From contig JAYESD010000005.1 in assembly GCA_036927565.1 (NCBI GenBank), positions 91,800,301 through 91,864,300 of the forward strand: 64,000 nucleotides of DNA, given 5' to 3'. This document shows, in pieces, positions 11,522 through 21,481 of the stretch (positions are counted from its first letter, which is position 1; each line of letters opens with the position of its first letter). Under the pieces are notes generated by a model, which made no database searches, was not told the origin of the DNA, and saw only the letters and a program-made list of their open reading frames with translations. Source of the DNA: Tuctoria greenei. Lineage: Eukaryota > Streptophyta > Magnoliopsida > Poales > Poaceae. The translations under genes and the position numbers were made by a program.

Positions 11522-11784
11522 TCCAAGGACTGGCATTTACATTGTCAGCCTGGCCCGACATGTGGACACGGCGATGTTTAATTACTTAATACACAATCTA
11601 TATGTATTAAGTACATTTAATAGTGAAAATGCACCTTAATGGCGGTGTTACCGGTACTAAAGGTCATATGATTGTTTGTCATTAACATTGCATTAATGAC
11701 ACATAATCAGGTCTTGTAACGGTAGCTTTAACTGTCCCTTGAATGTCCGCGCCGTTGGTGATCTGTCTGTCTTCCCATTGCTGG

Positions 11785-12050
11785 CTTAGGTCCGGAGGCT
11801 CGACACGTGGCAGCTTTGGAGCTTCTCTCTGCGGGGAGTTAGGTCCGGAGTCGGTATACACATGGCAGCACCGGAGCTTCCCTGTACTGGGGGTTAGGTC
11901 CGGGACTATTGGACACGTGGCACAACCGGAGCTTTCCTATACAAGGAGTTAGGTCCAGCCTTGCTTTACACGTGGCAGCACTGGATCTACCCTAATGAGG
12001 GAGGCGGGTCCAGTGCTGCGGGGCACGTGGAGGCTTCGAGGGTCTTCAAC
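11785..12050. repeat. Five 55 bp units with G-box cores in the U3 of G1
   Basis: CACGTG occurs at 11804, 11914, 11969 and 12024, and CACATG at 11859, an exact 55 bp spacing. Each unit also carries GGTCCGG-type and GGAGCTT-type words. CACGTGG(C) is the core bound by plant bZIP and bHLH factors and found in ABA-response elements, so the array is a plausible transcriptional enhancer. Confidence 0.85.
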
Positions 12051-12289
12051 TCGGATAGGTGGAACTCCGTGGCTTTTCTTGCGGTACCGACAGTACTGGA
12101 GAAATATTTGTTTATTTCTGCAGCTAGTCTCCTTTTATTGGACATCGGTCCGTATTTTGGAGCAATTAGCACTATTCTCAAATTATTGTGTGATAACATT
12201 CAGATAACAGAACTGTTGTTTTGTTACTGAAATAGTACACCGTGGAAAAATTGGGACAATCACGAACACGCTCACATGTTCATATAAGG

Positions 12290-12663
12290 TAGGAAACTCT
12301 GTTGGAGTCCTAGTAGCTTGGAACAGTTCAATTTTTTGTGGGGAAATAGTCAACATTCTAGATTTGTAATCACAATCAAATTTCAATCAAGACATAACAA
12401 TGATTCATGGCTGGTAACCACAATTTATGGTCCCTACCAAGGTTAGGAAATGAAAGAGTTCATATATAGATTGGTTATATGGTATTCAATTTGATGTACA
12501 CTTACTTCGGATCTTCCTAGGAGAATTCACTCTTTACAGATTACTAGAAGTTTGAAATAAACTATAAACTGGGAGGAAACACTTCAGATATGAGAACATT
12601 TAATAGTATTGTAAGTTAATTGGGATTATTAGAAGTACCTTTGAATGGAAACAAATACAAAAT
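12290..12663 (+). pseudogene. LINE (L1-type) endonuclease fragment, 5' part
   Basis: Reading the plus strand across frames gives VGVLVAWNSSIFCGEIV, SWLVTTIYGPYQG, WLYGIQF, then a degraded stretch, GGNTSDMRTFNSIVS and LGLLEVPLNGNKY. These match in order the APE-type endonuclease of plant LINEs (the GG-LLAW-S-F, W-LT-IYGP, DFN-region and LxEIPLxGxxYTW motifs). Many stops and shifts show it is old. Its continuation is found about 20 kb away at 32660, on the far side of the CACTA element. Confidence 0.72.
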
Positions 12664-12676
12664 CCGCTACTACAAC

Positions 12677-12945
12677 CACTATAGGAATCCCGACGATTTG
12701 CGATGATTTTCCTTATTTGCGATGGTTTATGGCCGTAGCTCGAGTTTTGTCGTAATTTAGCTTATTTATGACAGCCCCATCGCAAATAAGCTTATTTGCG
12801 ATGACCTGTGATAGTCATCGCAAACAAGAGTCCAAGCCCGGCAGATGGGCTAGGCCCGACAAGTTGTGACGGCTAGCGGTAGCCGTCACAATTAAGGCCT
12901 TAATTGCGACAGATTACGGTGGCCGTTGCAAATAACATAGGTCCA
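12677..12945. repeat. Left terminal and subterminal repeats of the CACTA element
   Basis: After the CACTATAGG terminus come GATTTGCGATGA, TATTTGCGATGGT, CCATCGCAAATAA, TATTTGCGATGAC and CATCGCAAACAAG. Next is a hairpin TTGTGACGGCTA...TAGCCGTCACAATTAA at about 12860-12892, then GCGACAG...GGCCGTTGCAAATAA. In this superfamily subterminal repeats bind the element's regulatory protein. Confidence 0.8.
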
Positions 12946-13099
12946 AAGATTTTTTATTTTTTAAAAAAGCAGAACATTCTGCCTGGCTCGATGGCCAGAA
13001 ACACAATATATAAAAATAGCAAAATACAATAACAGCAGCATAACATCTCGATCCATCACAACACAAAGTCCATCCATCACAACACAAACAAAGACAAAT

Positions 13100-15581
13100 G
13101 CATCTCCATCCATCAATTCTAGCTACCTGCGCCAACGTGCTCGTTGTGCGTCAGTCCAGGCGCCGGTATAGACGCAACGGAGTTTGAGCCTCTGTCGCCG
13201 ATCCCTACAACACATAGAAGTTATTTGACATATTGATTAGTTTGGAACGTCGTTTTTTACTAGAATTGATTAAACATGCTAGAATTGATCATATTAAACT
13301 TACTCTAGATAATTTGATTTAGATTTGCCATGTTTGGTTATTTAAGAGTAAGTAAGACTACAATAGCTAAGTTGAATTAAATTTTCCTGTATTTGATGAA
13401 TTAATACTAAGTAAGAACATTTTTGATTATCTGAAAACCCAGAGAAGTGTGCACCGGGAGCGGTACCTGCATTTTTGGCGGTGGCAGTGGAGGTAGCTCG
13501 AGGTGCAACTCCTGGACTTTGTGGCCTTGAAAGAAACTCTATCATTGCAAATGTTACAGGTTATTACATATTATTAAGAATGCGACGAATTTAAATTACT
13601 TTAACTTACCGTCATCGCCTGCCTCTACATCTCCATCGCTCCCGCATATGCTCTATGCAGGCTCGCTGGTAGGAGATGGTGGCCTCCATCATTGCCCTCT
13701 GCGCCTCCATCTTTGCCTGGTGCTGCTCGCGGCTCTCCTGGACCTGACGAGCGAGAGTCTCCACCTGCGAGACATGGCAACTCGGGCCCACCAACGAAGC
13801 CTGAGTGGAGCTGCCTCTCGTAGGTCTCGCCGCACTTGAGTCAACAACTCTGTTGAATATGGCAAGCCTATAAAAAGAATCAATAATATGAAATTGAAAT
13901 ATCTTGAATTGAAAATGATAAAATGAATTGCGAACTCACCTTCCGTGGGCTTTTCCACCTCTGCTTCCATACGCGGCTTGATGATCGATTTGTTCATGTT
14001 CTCAATCGAAACATGTGCCGTGTATCCTCCTAGCCTCCTCATCGTACCTAGCCTGAAAAACAAGAAAACCATGTAAGTTCAATCATCAATATAGTTATAT
14101 TTAATATGAATGATTTCTAACTTACCGGTCACTCGGTTGCGGCCTGACTACACCCATGAGGCTGAGAAGGGTCCCTGTGACCTCTCTTCCATACCTTAGC
14201 AGAGGTCGACAGCACCCCTATTTCGTGCTCCTGTCAATACATGTTAGTACGAACAGTATATTATGAATATATAAACATAAGTTAGATACACTTACCATGC
14301 ATTTAGCTAAAGGCAAGTGATTATCTTGGTCGTGGTTGTGTCTCCCGTCGACCCCTCTGCGCCCTCTAGCCCTCTGGGACTTAACCTTGAACTTGTCACT
14401 AGGCGAGTACCAGCAAAGGGCTCGGTATGCATCGGACCGACCCTGCAACCAGCTCACGTTGCCCTACACATAGTTGTAGGTAGTTAAAAATACCGTTGAG
14501 GAAATTATCAGAAAAAATATTTACTACACCACGCGTACCTGCGCATTCTCCTCCTCCGTCAGGTGCCTCTCGCTGTCTTGCCGGAAGTGTCACACGTCGT
14601 GCTGGTTCGCCTTCAAGTGCTTATTGATAACTTGAATACGAGTGTTCGACAAAGCTTTCCGAACTGCCTTTGCAGCGTTGACGTGAAACACTTTCCTCGC
14701 ATGCTCAAACATGCGAGGGTCATCCGGCTCCTCTAAAATATACCTTTCCTGTGATACAGAATATATTGAAGAGATGTTCATTAAAAGAGTTTAAGAGTTA
14801 AAACTTAGAAACTTTATTTAACATACTTACCATAAAATCAGCCCATCCGGCCTCCTGAACGTTGCGGTGCTATTGGTGAGGGGCGCGTGCATAGTCCTCC
14901 CACGAAGTAGCAGGCACCCCATCGATGACCCCGAGATAGTGCAAACGCACTAAGGACCTAAGGACACCATTCACCGACCTGTGGTGTCTGTCATCGGTGA
15001 AAGACGCGTCGTACCAAGCACTGCAAGACATTTATTGATTCATTACTTAAGTAACAAAAGAAACCAGAATTGAATAGTACAATTTTATTACCTGTCTTCG
15101 ACCAGACGAATCACGATCCTTTGTGAAGGTGTCGGAGGAGGACTGACAAAGTGAGTCCTCCTCATCCGCCGCATCTGCTCGGGCACCACCGCAGGTGACC
15201 CAAAAGGCTTGTCACCAACCGAGCCAAATGGCTCAGGAACAGAAGGCTCACCAGCCAAGGGCTGGCTGGCCGAGGGCATGCTCACCGAAGGGTAGTCAAG
15301 CTCAACTGGCGTCGTAGCCTCTGAGTTAGTCAGTGAAGACTACAACATTCAAAGTATTCATAACTAAGTTCAATTGGAAATTTAATTTGAAAAATTTGTC
15401 AAAGGCTAGTGAAATTTACATGTGTGGGCTGCTGTGACGAAGCCCTAGAGCTGCTCAGAACGTGTCCCAGTAGTTGAGAGCATTTGCTTCCAGTCAACGA
15501 GGCACCAACGAAAGCATCCTCAGCTTTTGAGTGGAGGAACCCCCTCGTCGATGCCACCTTCTTATCCTTCTTTGACGCCAT
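13100..15581 (-). pseudogene. CACTA TnpA-like gene, Transposase_24 (Ptta/En/Spm) family
   Basis: Starting MASKKDKKVASTRGFLHS at 15581, the minus strand shows exon-sized blocks. They include a proline-rich leader (15088-15340), GVIDGVPATSWEDYARAPHQ (about 14960-14870), RMFEHARKVFHVNAAKAVRKALSNTRIQVINKHLKA (14740-14600), WYSPSDKFKVKSQRARGRRGVDGRHNHDQD (14420-14330), and a helical tail with QVQESREQHQAKMEAQRAMM (13770-13700). This order fits the plant Transposase_24 family, thought to bind element ends. Intervening AT-rich stretches look like introns. Scattered stops show decay. Confidence 0.72.
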
Positions 15582-15589
15582 CCTATTTT

Positions 15590-15732
15590 AACAGATAACC
15601 AGTAAATATGCAAATAAGATATACAATTTTGTGGGCACACATCAATTTTCTCATAGTTCATATCGAGACCAGATATCATTTTCTTCGACTGATACATATT
15701 TTAGGCGCTTTGTGAGGTTGTGGAAGGATATC
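15590..15732 (-). pseudogene. CACTA transposase fragment (exon piece left of G2)
   Basis: From the G2 junction the minus strand reads DILPQPHKAPK and, after a one-base shift, MYQSKKMISGLDMNYEKIDVCPQNC, which is the conserved stretch of CACTA TPase that normally leads to the catalytic domain. It then stops matching: within about 45 bp comes the ATG of the TnpA-like gene. The large catalytic portion (Transposase_21) is therefore deleted. The other half of this exon lies at 30314, and the two are joined by removing G2. Confidence 0.75.
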
Positions 15733-16495
15733 TGATGAACCCACCGGGTCCGGGGGATGCCCTATCAGTCGATGAGAGATGTTGGTGGTGAACAAATTTG
15801 GTGGAGGTCGACGTTGGCTGCCCGACTACCACAAACAGAATGTTGTGGCGCCTTGACAGACAGTTACACCATCTCCTGATAACTACGATTTTGGTGGAGG
15901 TCGACGTTGTGCTACCCGACTACAATAACCACAAGGGTGTTGCACCTTAGCGATAGTTACACTGGCTCCTATTGTTGTTGTTCTTGCTGTGCCAAGAACA
16001 GCCTTCCTATGGCTGCTAGTTGCTTATATAGAGGAGGAAGACTAGAACTGAGGATGGAGTCACGAGTCTTTTTTAGCCTTTTCTAAGCAGCTCAAGCGTC
16101 ATCTTCCTTTGATTCTTGATCCAATGGAAAGTAGACAAATAGACCTTTCCAGCAAATACTCATTTGCATTAAACAACCTTGGGAGTTGAAAGTTATACCC
16201 CTTTTAAGATGGTACTTGCTGCAGTTACGAGGACCACTCGGGTGGAGTAGCCTTCATTGCATTAATCCCTCCGTTCCTCCTAGCTGGATCAATTCCCAAG
16301 CACCTACTAATAACAAGGTCATCACAAGGCTTTAATAATTCTCCATTTGAAGGATAATTAGTTTAAACAGCCAAGAATGAATTCACTTGATAATTAAGTT
16401 CACGTGCACGAGCGCGTGTTATTGGACCTTGATTAGCCGCAAGTGGTGAATGGGCTATTGTTGTGGTTGTATCAATGGTAGCGATGTCCTCATCC
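15733..16495 (-). repeat. 3' LTR of G2, with an internal deletion
   Basis: It matches the right LTR from TGATGAACCC to GATGTCCTCATC but lacks about 160 bp. The right LTR segment between CCAAGAACATCC and TTCTTCCTACGG (about 29650-29820) is missing at about 16003. A minus-strand TATATAAG remains near 16025. The element-orientation start of this LTR encodes the last part of pol. Confidence 0.85.
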
Positions 16496-16525
16496 TCCTC
16501 TCCTTCTTGCAATTGAGTCGACCTC

Positions 16526-17024
16526 TGTTAATTCTAATCAGTCTTAGGATCAACACTGTGAACACCTAATCGAGTCTACTTAGGCTTAAACAATCACTGA
16601 CAACAATATTATTCCCAAGGCAAACAATCTAACATGCAACATATAAACATGGCAGAGAGATTAAGATTAGGAGAAAGTGGTGAGAGGCGTAGGTTACCTT
16701 CAGAGGGGGCACTTGACGCCATTAGGCTCAAGTTATGGTCGGCGATGACAGGCGGCGGTGGCTTCCCAAACGGCGGCGATCAAAGGTTGTTTTGGTTAGG
16801 CGGGGGCCTCACGAATGTGCGCATAAAGTGTGGACGCCCTGAGGTCCCTCTAGGACTTATAAAGCGCGCACCAGGTGGGGGGGCGCAACAGAACGAGTCT
16901 GTTACGCCCCCCTCGGAGGTATCACGCGTAGCTGATAGGGACTCGGGCATGGGTTGTTGCCCATGCCCGTTTCTTACGGGAGATAGTCATGGGGTACCCG
17001 GTTGTACCGGGATCACTCCTAACA
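16526..17024 (-). repeat. 3' LTR of the copia element
   Basis: 499 bp from TGTTAATTC to CTCCTAACA in plus orientation. It aligns end to end with 23404-23902. A polypurine tract (minus strand AAGGAGGAGAA) adjoins its inner end at 17025-17038. Confidence 0.9.
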
Positions 17025-17237
17025 TTCTCCTCCTTGATATCGGGAAAACTTACTTCTTACTTAACTTATTCTTATTCTAAATTACTAAACTTATGTATAT
17101 TTCTTCTTGCTTTGACATAAGGAGCACAACGCATCAGAAGCAGCCATTTATGTACTGTTCGACTCGAAGACCACAATATGTCTCACAATTAGAAATAACC
17201 TTATGCTTAGGTGTCCCCTTAGTATCCAGGACTCGTT

Positions 17238-18730
17238 TCACAGGCTCTCCCCTAATCCCATGCTGGCTACGTGTTTTCTGAACACATTGGGAGGGAGACC
17301 CTTGGTTAGCGGATCCGCAAGCATTTGATTAGTTCTTATATGCTCGAGACTAATTGAATTATCCTGGATTCTCTCTTTCACAATATAATACTTAATGTCG
17401 ATGTGTTTGGCAGCACCACTCGACTTGTTGTTGTAGGAGTATGTCACTGCTGGCTCATTATCGTAGTACAACTTAAGTGGTTTATGAATGTTGTCTACCA
17501 CTCTTAGACCGGGAACAAATTTCTTAAGCCAAGATGCCTGTCCAGTGGCCTCATAACAAGCTATGAACTCAACATACATTGTGGACGATGCAGTTATAAC
17601 TTGTTTGGAGCTTCTCCACAATATAGCTCCATTCGTGAGGGTGAATATATAGCCTGATGTGGATTTCTTAGTATCCACACAACCCGCGTAATCTGAATGT
17701 GAGTAACCCACTATTTCTAATGGGTCTGACTTACTATACTTTAACATGAGGTTCTTAGTACCCTGAATGTATCTTAGAACCTTCTTAAGTGCTTTCCAGT
17801 GGTCTAAACCTGGATTACTTTGATATCTGCTAAGCATCCCAGTCACAAAAGCTAAGTCAGGGCACATACATGTTTGAGCATACATTAAGCTTCCGACAGC
17901 AGAAGCATACGGAATTCCTCTCATCTGATCAACCTCATACTGATTCTTAGGTGATTGCGATTGTGAAGATTTGTCACCCTCAACTATTGGGATAGGCGAG
18001 GGCTTACAGCCTTGCATACCGTACTTTCTGAGCACACTTTCTAAGTATGCCTTCTGAGATAATCCTAATACCCCCTTTCTTCGATCTCGGTGAATCTCAA
18101 TTCCTAGTACATAGGAAGCTTCACCTAAATCCTTCATCTCAAAGTTTGAGGACAAACACTTCTTAGTTTCTAAGAGTAGATTGACATCACTACTTGCCAC
18201 TAGTATGTCATCTACGTATAGTATGAGGAAAATAAATTTCCCATTCTTAAACTTTGCATAAATGCAGTTATCCTCCTCATTTTTCTTAAACCCAAACTTT
18301 CTTATCGTCTCATCGAACTTTAGATACTATTGCCTTGAAGCTTGCTTAAGTCCATAAATAGACTTCTTCAAGTGGCATCCCATATGTTCCTTACCCTCAA
18401 TAACAAAACCCTTTGGTTGAGCCATGTAGACGTCCTCATAAAGATCCCCATTGAGGAACACCGTCTTTACATCCATTTGATATAATTCCAAGTCGTAATG
18501 TGTTACTAATGCCATGATGTTTCGAAACGAATCCTTATACGACACGAGAGAAAAGGTCCCATTATAATTAATACCTTCCTGTTGCGTGAATCCCTTAGCC
18601 ACAATCCTAGCCTTATACTTTTCAATCTTCCCTTTGGAGTCACGCTTAATTTTGTAGACCCATTTATAGCCTACCGTTTTGGCTCCTTTAGAAATCTCTA
18701 CTAAGTCCCAGACTTTGTTGGCACTCATAG
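17238..18730 (-). pseudogene. Copia reverse transcriptase and RNase H
   Basis: The minus strand from about 18730 reads MSANKVWDLVEI, GYKWVYKIKRDSKGKIEKYKARIVAKG, YQMDVKTVFLNGDL and KKSIYGLKQASRQ. A single stop follows where a Trp is expected (near 18326). The frame continues through LYVDDILVASS, which holds the catalytic YVDD near 18210, then FEMKDLGEASYVLGIEIHRDR. RNase H follows with GYSHSDYAGCVDTKKSTSGY and ends KHIDIKYYIVKERI...LADPLTKGLPPNVF. The stop at 17238 is close to the family's normal end. One stop in this region is the main defect. Confidence 0.9.
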
Positions 18731-20500
18731 ATCATATTTCATCTTCCATGGCTTTACACCATTCGGATGACTGAGGTCTACTCATGACATCTTCAAAAGA
18801 GGTGGGATCATCCTCAATATGAATTTCTTCACTTAAGTGTAACTGATAATCACTTGGAATTGCCGATTGTCTTACTCTTTGTGATCTTCTTATTCGCACA
18901 TCATCTAAGGGTTGAGGCTGTTGTTGCACCTCATCTTGTTCGACCACATCCTCAACAGGCTGGGGAGGTGGAACCTCACTTATTTCTGTTGTGGCTGATG
19001 GAGGTGCAACGACAGGCGTTGTGTCACTAGTGGCAGGCACCTACGGCACAACGACAGCAGGTAGGGTGAAATAAGGCTCTTGAGTCACCGGAGCGAGTAG
19101 ACTAATCTGCTCCTCCTCAAGATCTATTTCACGCCGTACCGTGCTCCCCCTCATCATAGCGTCTTCTAAGAATACGGCATGTCATGTTTCTATGAACTTA
19201 GTATGCCTACCTGGACAATAGAACCTAAAACCTTTACTCTTTTCAGGATAGCCAATAAAATGGCAACTAATTGTTCTAGAATCCAGTTTGCTTAAGTTCG
19301 AGTTGAACATCTTAGTTTCAGCTGGACATCCCCACACATGTAGATAGTTTAGTGAGAGCTTATGTCCCGTCCATATCTCAAACGGTGTCTTAGGTACTGA
19401 CCTAGATGGAACACGGTTAAGTACGTGGATGGCGGTCTTTAAGGTCTCCATCCATAAACTAATTGGTAGTGTAGAATAGCTTAACATGCTTCTTACCATG
19501 TCCATAAGCGTACGGTTTTGCCGTTCCGCTACACCGTTCTGTTGAGGTTTGCTCGGTGTAGAATACTGGGCTACTATGCATTTTCCTGTAAAAATCTTGC
19601 AAAAGGTCCAGGGACTTGGCCGTAAGGGGTGTGTCGACCGTAGTACTCACCGCCACGGTCAGACCTTACTTCTTTAATCTTAACGTTGTGCTGATTTTCC
19701 ACTTCAGCCTTAGATATCTTAAACTTATCCAACGCTTTGGGTCACTCCTTGATTGGATAAATATAGCCATAACGACTAAAGTCATCTGTAAATTTTATGA
19801 AGGAATCATAACCATCTACCGATGTCACAGGAAAAGGTCCACAAATATCTGTGTGGATTATTTCTAGGACTCCCGAGCTACGTTTGGCGTTTTTCTTAAT
19901 AGTTTTGGAGAATTTTCATTTAATGCAGTCAATGCATTCCTTAGAATCTGAAAAGTTTAAGTGTGGAAGAATCGATTGACATACTAATTGTTTGATCCTC
20001 CCCCTCGAAATATGGCATAAACGACAATGCCATAATTTCGACGAAGTATCTAAATCGCTTCTTTTGCGCTTATTACGTCCTAAGTCGTTCTTAGACAAAA
20101 CTTGATCATGACATATAGCAAACACATTCTCATGAGTGGACAATAAGTATAACATGTCTTGTCGCAAGGCAAGACCAATAATCTCATTATTATAACTGAT
20201 AGAACACTTATCATTACCAAAATGACAAATATCCTGAATCATCCAAACACAAAACTGAAATCAAGTTCCTTTCTAATGAAGGGACATAAAGAACATTATT
20301 TAGCCTAAGTACAAAGCCACTAAGTAATCTAAGAGATAAGTCTCCAATGGCTTCGACTTCGGCTTCACGCCCATCTGCCACCTTAATCACTCTTTTTCTT
20401 CTTCTTATAGTTTTCATCGTACTTAATGCCTGCATTGAATTACAAATATGCACAATGGCACCTGAGTCAATCCACCAAGTGGACCGTGAATAATTCACAT
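18731..20500 (-). pseudogene. Copia protease and integrase region
   Basis: The protease opens with STWWIDSGAIVHICNSM (DSG active site, near 20480). GAG-pre-integrase has LWHCRLCHISRGRIKQLV (about 20025-19975). The integrase core shows HTDICGPFPVTSVDGYDSFI, RSDRGGEYYG and PQQNGVAERQNRTL, so the catalytic D, D and E are all present although in shifted frames. The linker toward RT (18732-19040) is proline and acid rich. A few stops and two or three frameshifts break the frame. Confidence 0.85.
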
Positions 20501-20524
20501 ATAAGGCCTCATTTACAAAAGTAA

Positions 20525-21481
20525 TTATATCATTACCTTTCTTAGCATACCACTTAATAAATCCAACACAGTCCTTCTAGAAATGTTCATCTTAGCCACA
20601 GAAGTGACACTTATCCTTGTCCCTCTTTTGAGAGGACTTGCCTTTGAACTTATTTGCTGAACTGGAGCCTGAAGCCTTGAAGGAAGGTGGTTTGGGAGAG
20701 GAAAACTATCTCTTTGCCTTTCCCTTACCCTTAGTGTCAGCCAGATTGATGTAATCACCATTCTTAGAGCTCTTTATGTGTTCCTCTTCCTGAACGCACA
20801 TAGCAACAATCTTATCAATGTTCCAGGTCTCAGGGAGTGAGTTATAATTGACCACAAAGGCCTCAAACTCCTTAGGAAGAGAACTTAGGATGAAGTAAAT
20901 GAGCATCTCATCTAGCATCACAATGTTTAGCTCCCTAATCTTAGAGTTATAGTGACTCATCTTATTGATGTGCTCAAGCACACCACCTCCAGAGTACTTC
21001 TCAGTAACAATTTTTCTCATGAGAGTGCTTGCACTTTCCTTAGTAGAGCTAGTGAACTCACTCTAGACTCTCTCTAAGTACTCAGAGGTTGTGTCACAAT
21101 CAGGGATTCCTCCCTTAATTGAATCTCAGCTATGGTGCTCTTAATGATCATGAGACACTTCCTGTTGGAAGTATCCCACTTAGAGAGATCCTTCTCATAC
21201 TGATCCTTCAAGCTTAGGTACTTAGCCTTCCGCGTAGCGAAAGACTCCTCAAATTCCCCAGTATCAGCAATGGGGACAGGTGGCTCAGTGGGTCGAGGCG
21301 ACGTAATCGCAAAATCGAGGTCAGAGACTACTAGAGCCATCTGGAGCCTCTCTTTCCATACCCCGTAATTTTGACCGTTGAGTGTCTCAATTGCGGAGAT
21401 ATAGCTAAGTGTTGAGGACAAGCCTGATCCTTCAAAAAACAAAGATTTGAGGATTAATGACAAAAACTTATGATAAATCAT
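20525..21481 (-). pseudogene. Copia gag with zinc knuckle
   Basis: The minus strand starts near 21440 with a typical gag N-terminus (ETLNGQNYGVWKERLQMALVV, CLMIIKSTIAEIQLREES), continues as GGGVLEHINKMSHYNSKIREL and FILSSLPKEFEAFVVNYNSL, and ends with a CCHC knuckle KCHFCG-x-DEHF-x-KDC near 20600-20565. Its four zinc ligands are kept, but two interior residues are stops. Gag packages the element RNA. Confidence 0.82.

Larger units (their letters stand above)
1..12092 (-). mobile_element. Ty3/gypsy LTR retrotransposon G1, Tat lineage, 3' LTR cut by the window edge
   Basis: The element reads right to left: 5' LTR (11283-12092), primer site, gag, protease, reverse transcriptase, RNase H, a second RNase H, integrase, a tandem-repeat zone, an antisense ORF on the plus strand, a polypurine tract and the inner end of the 3' LTR (1-48). 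A second, archaeal-type RNase H after the first and an antisense ORF downstream of pol are known marks of the Tat group (RIRE2, Grande, Retand and relatives). Stops and frameshifts in gag and pol make it non-autonomous. The outer end of the 3' LTR lies outside the window, so the target duplication cannot be checked; the right flank begins GTACT. Confidence 0.88.
11283..12092 (-). repeat. 5' LTR of G1
   Basis: 810 bp bounded by TGTCG and CGACA. A minus-strand TATA box (CTATAAAAGGG, 11511-11521) puts the transcription start near 11485, so U3 is about 12092-11486 and R-U5 the remainder. U3 holds the G-box array described separately. The inner end adjoins the primer site and the outer end is followed by GTACT. 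Confidence 0.85.

Noticed and set aside
12093..12290. Continuation of the G1 LTR or the start of the LINE
   Set aside because: The LTR ends at CGACA (12092) and LINE motifs are recognisable only from about 12290; the stretch between is left unassigned.
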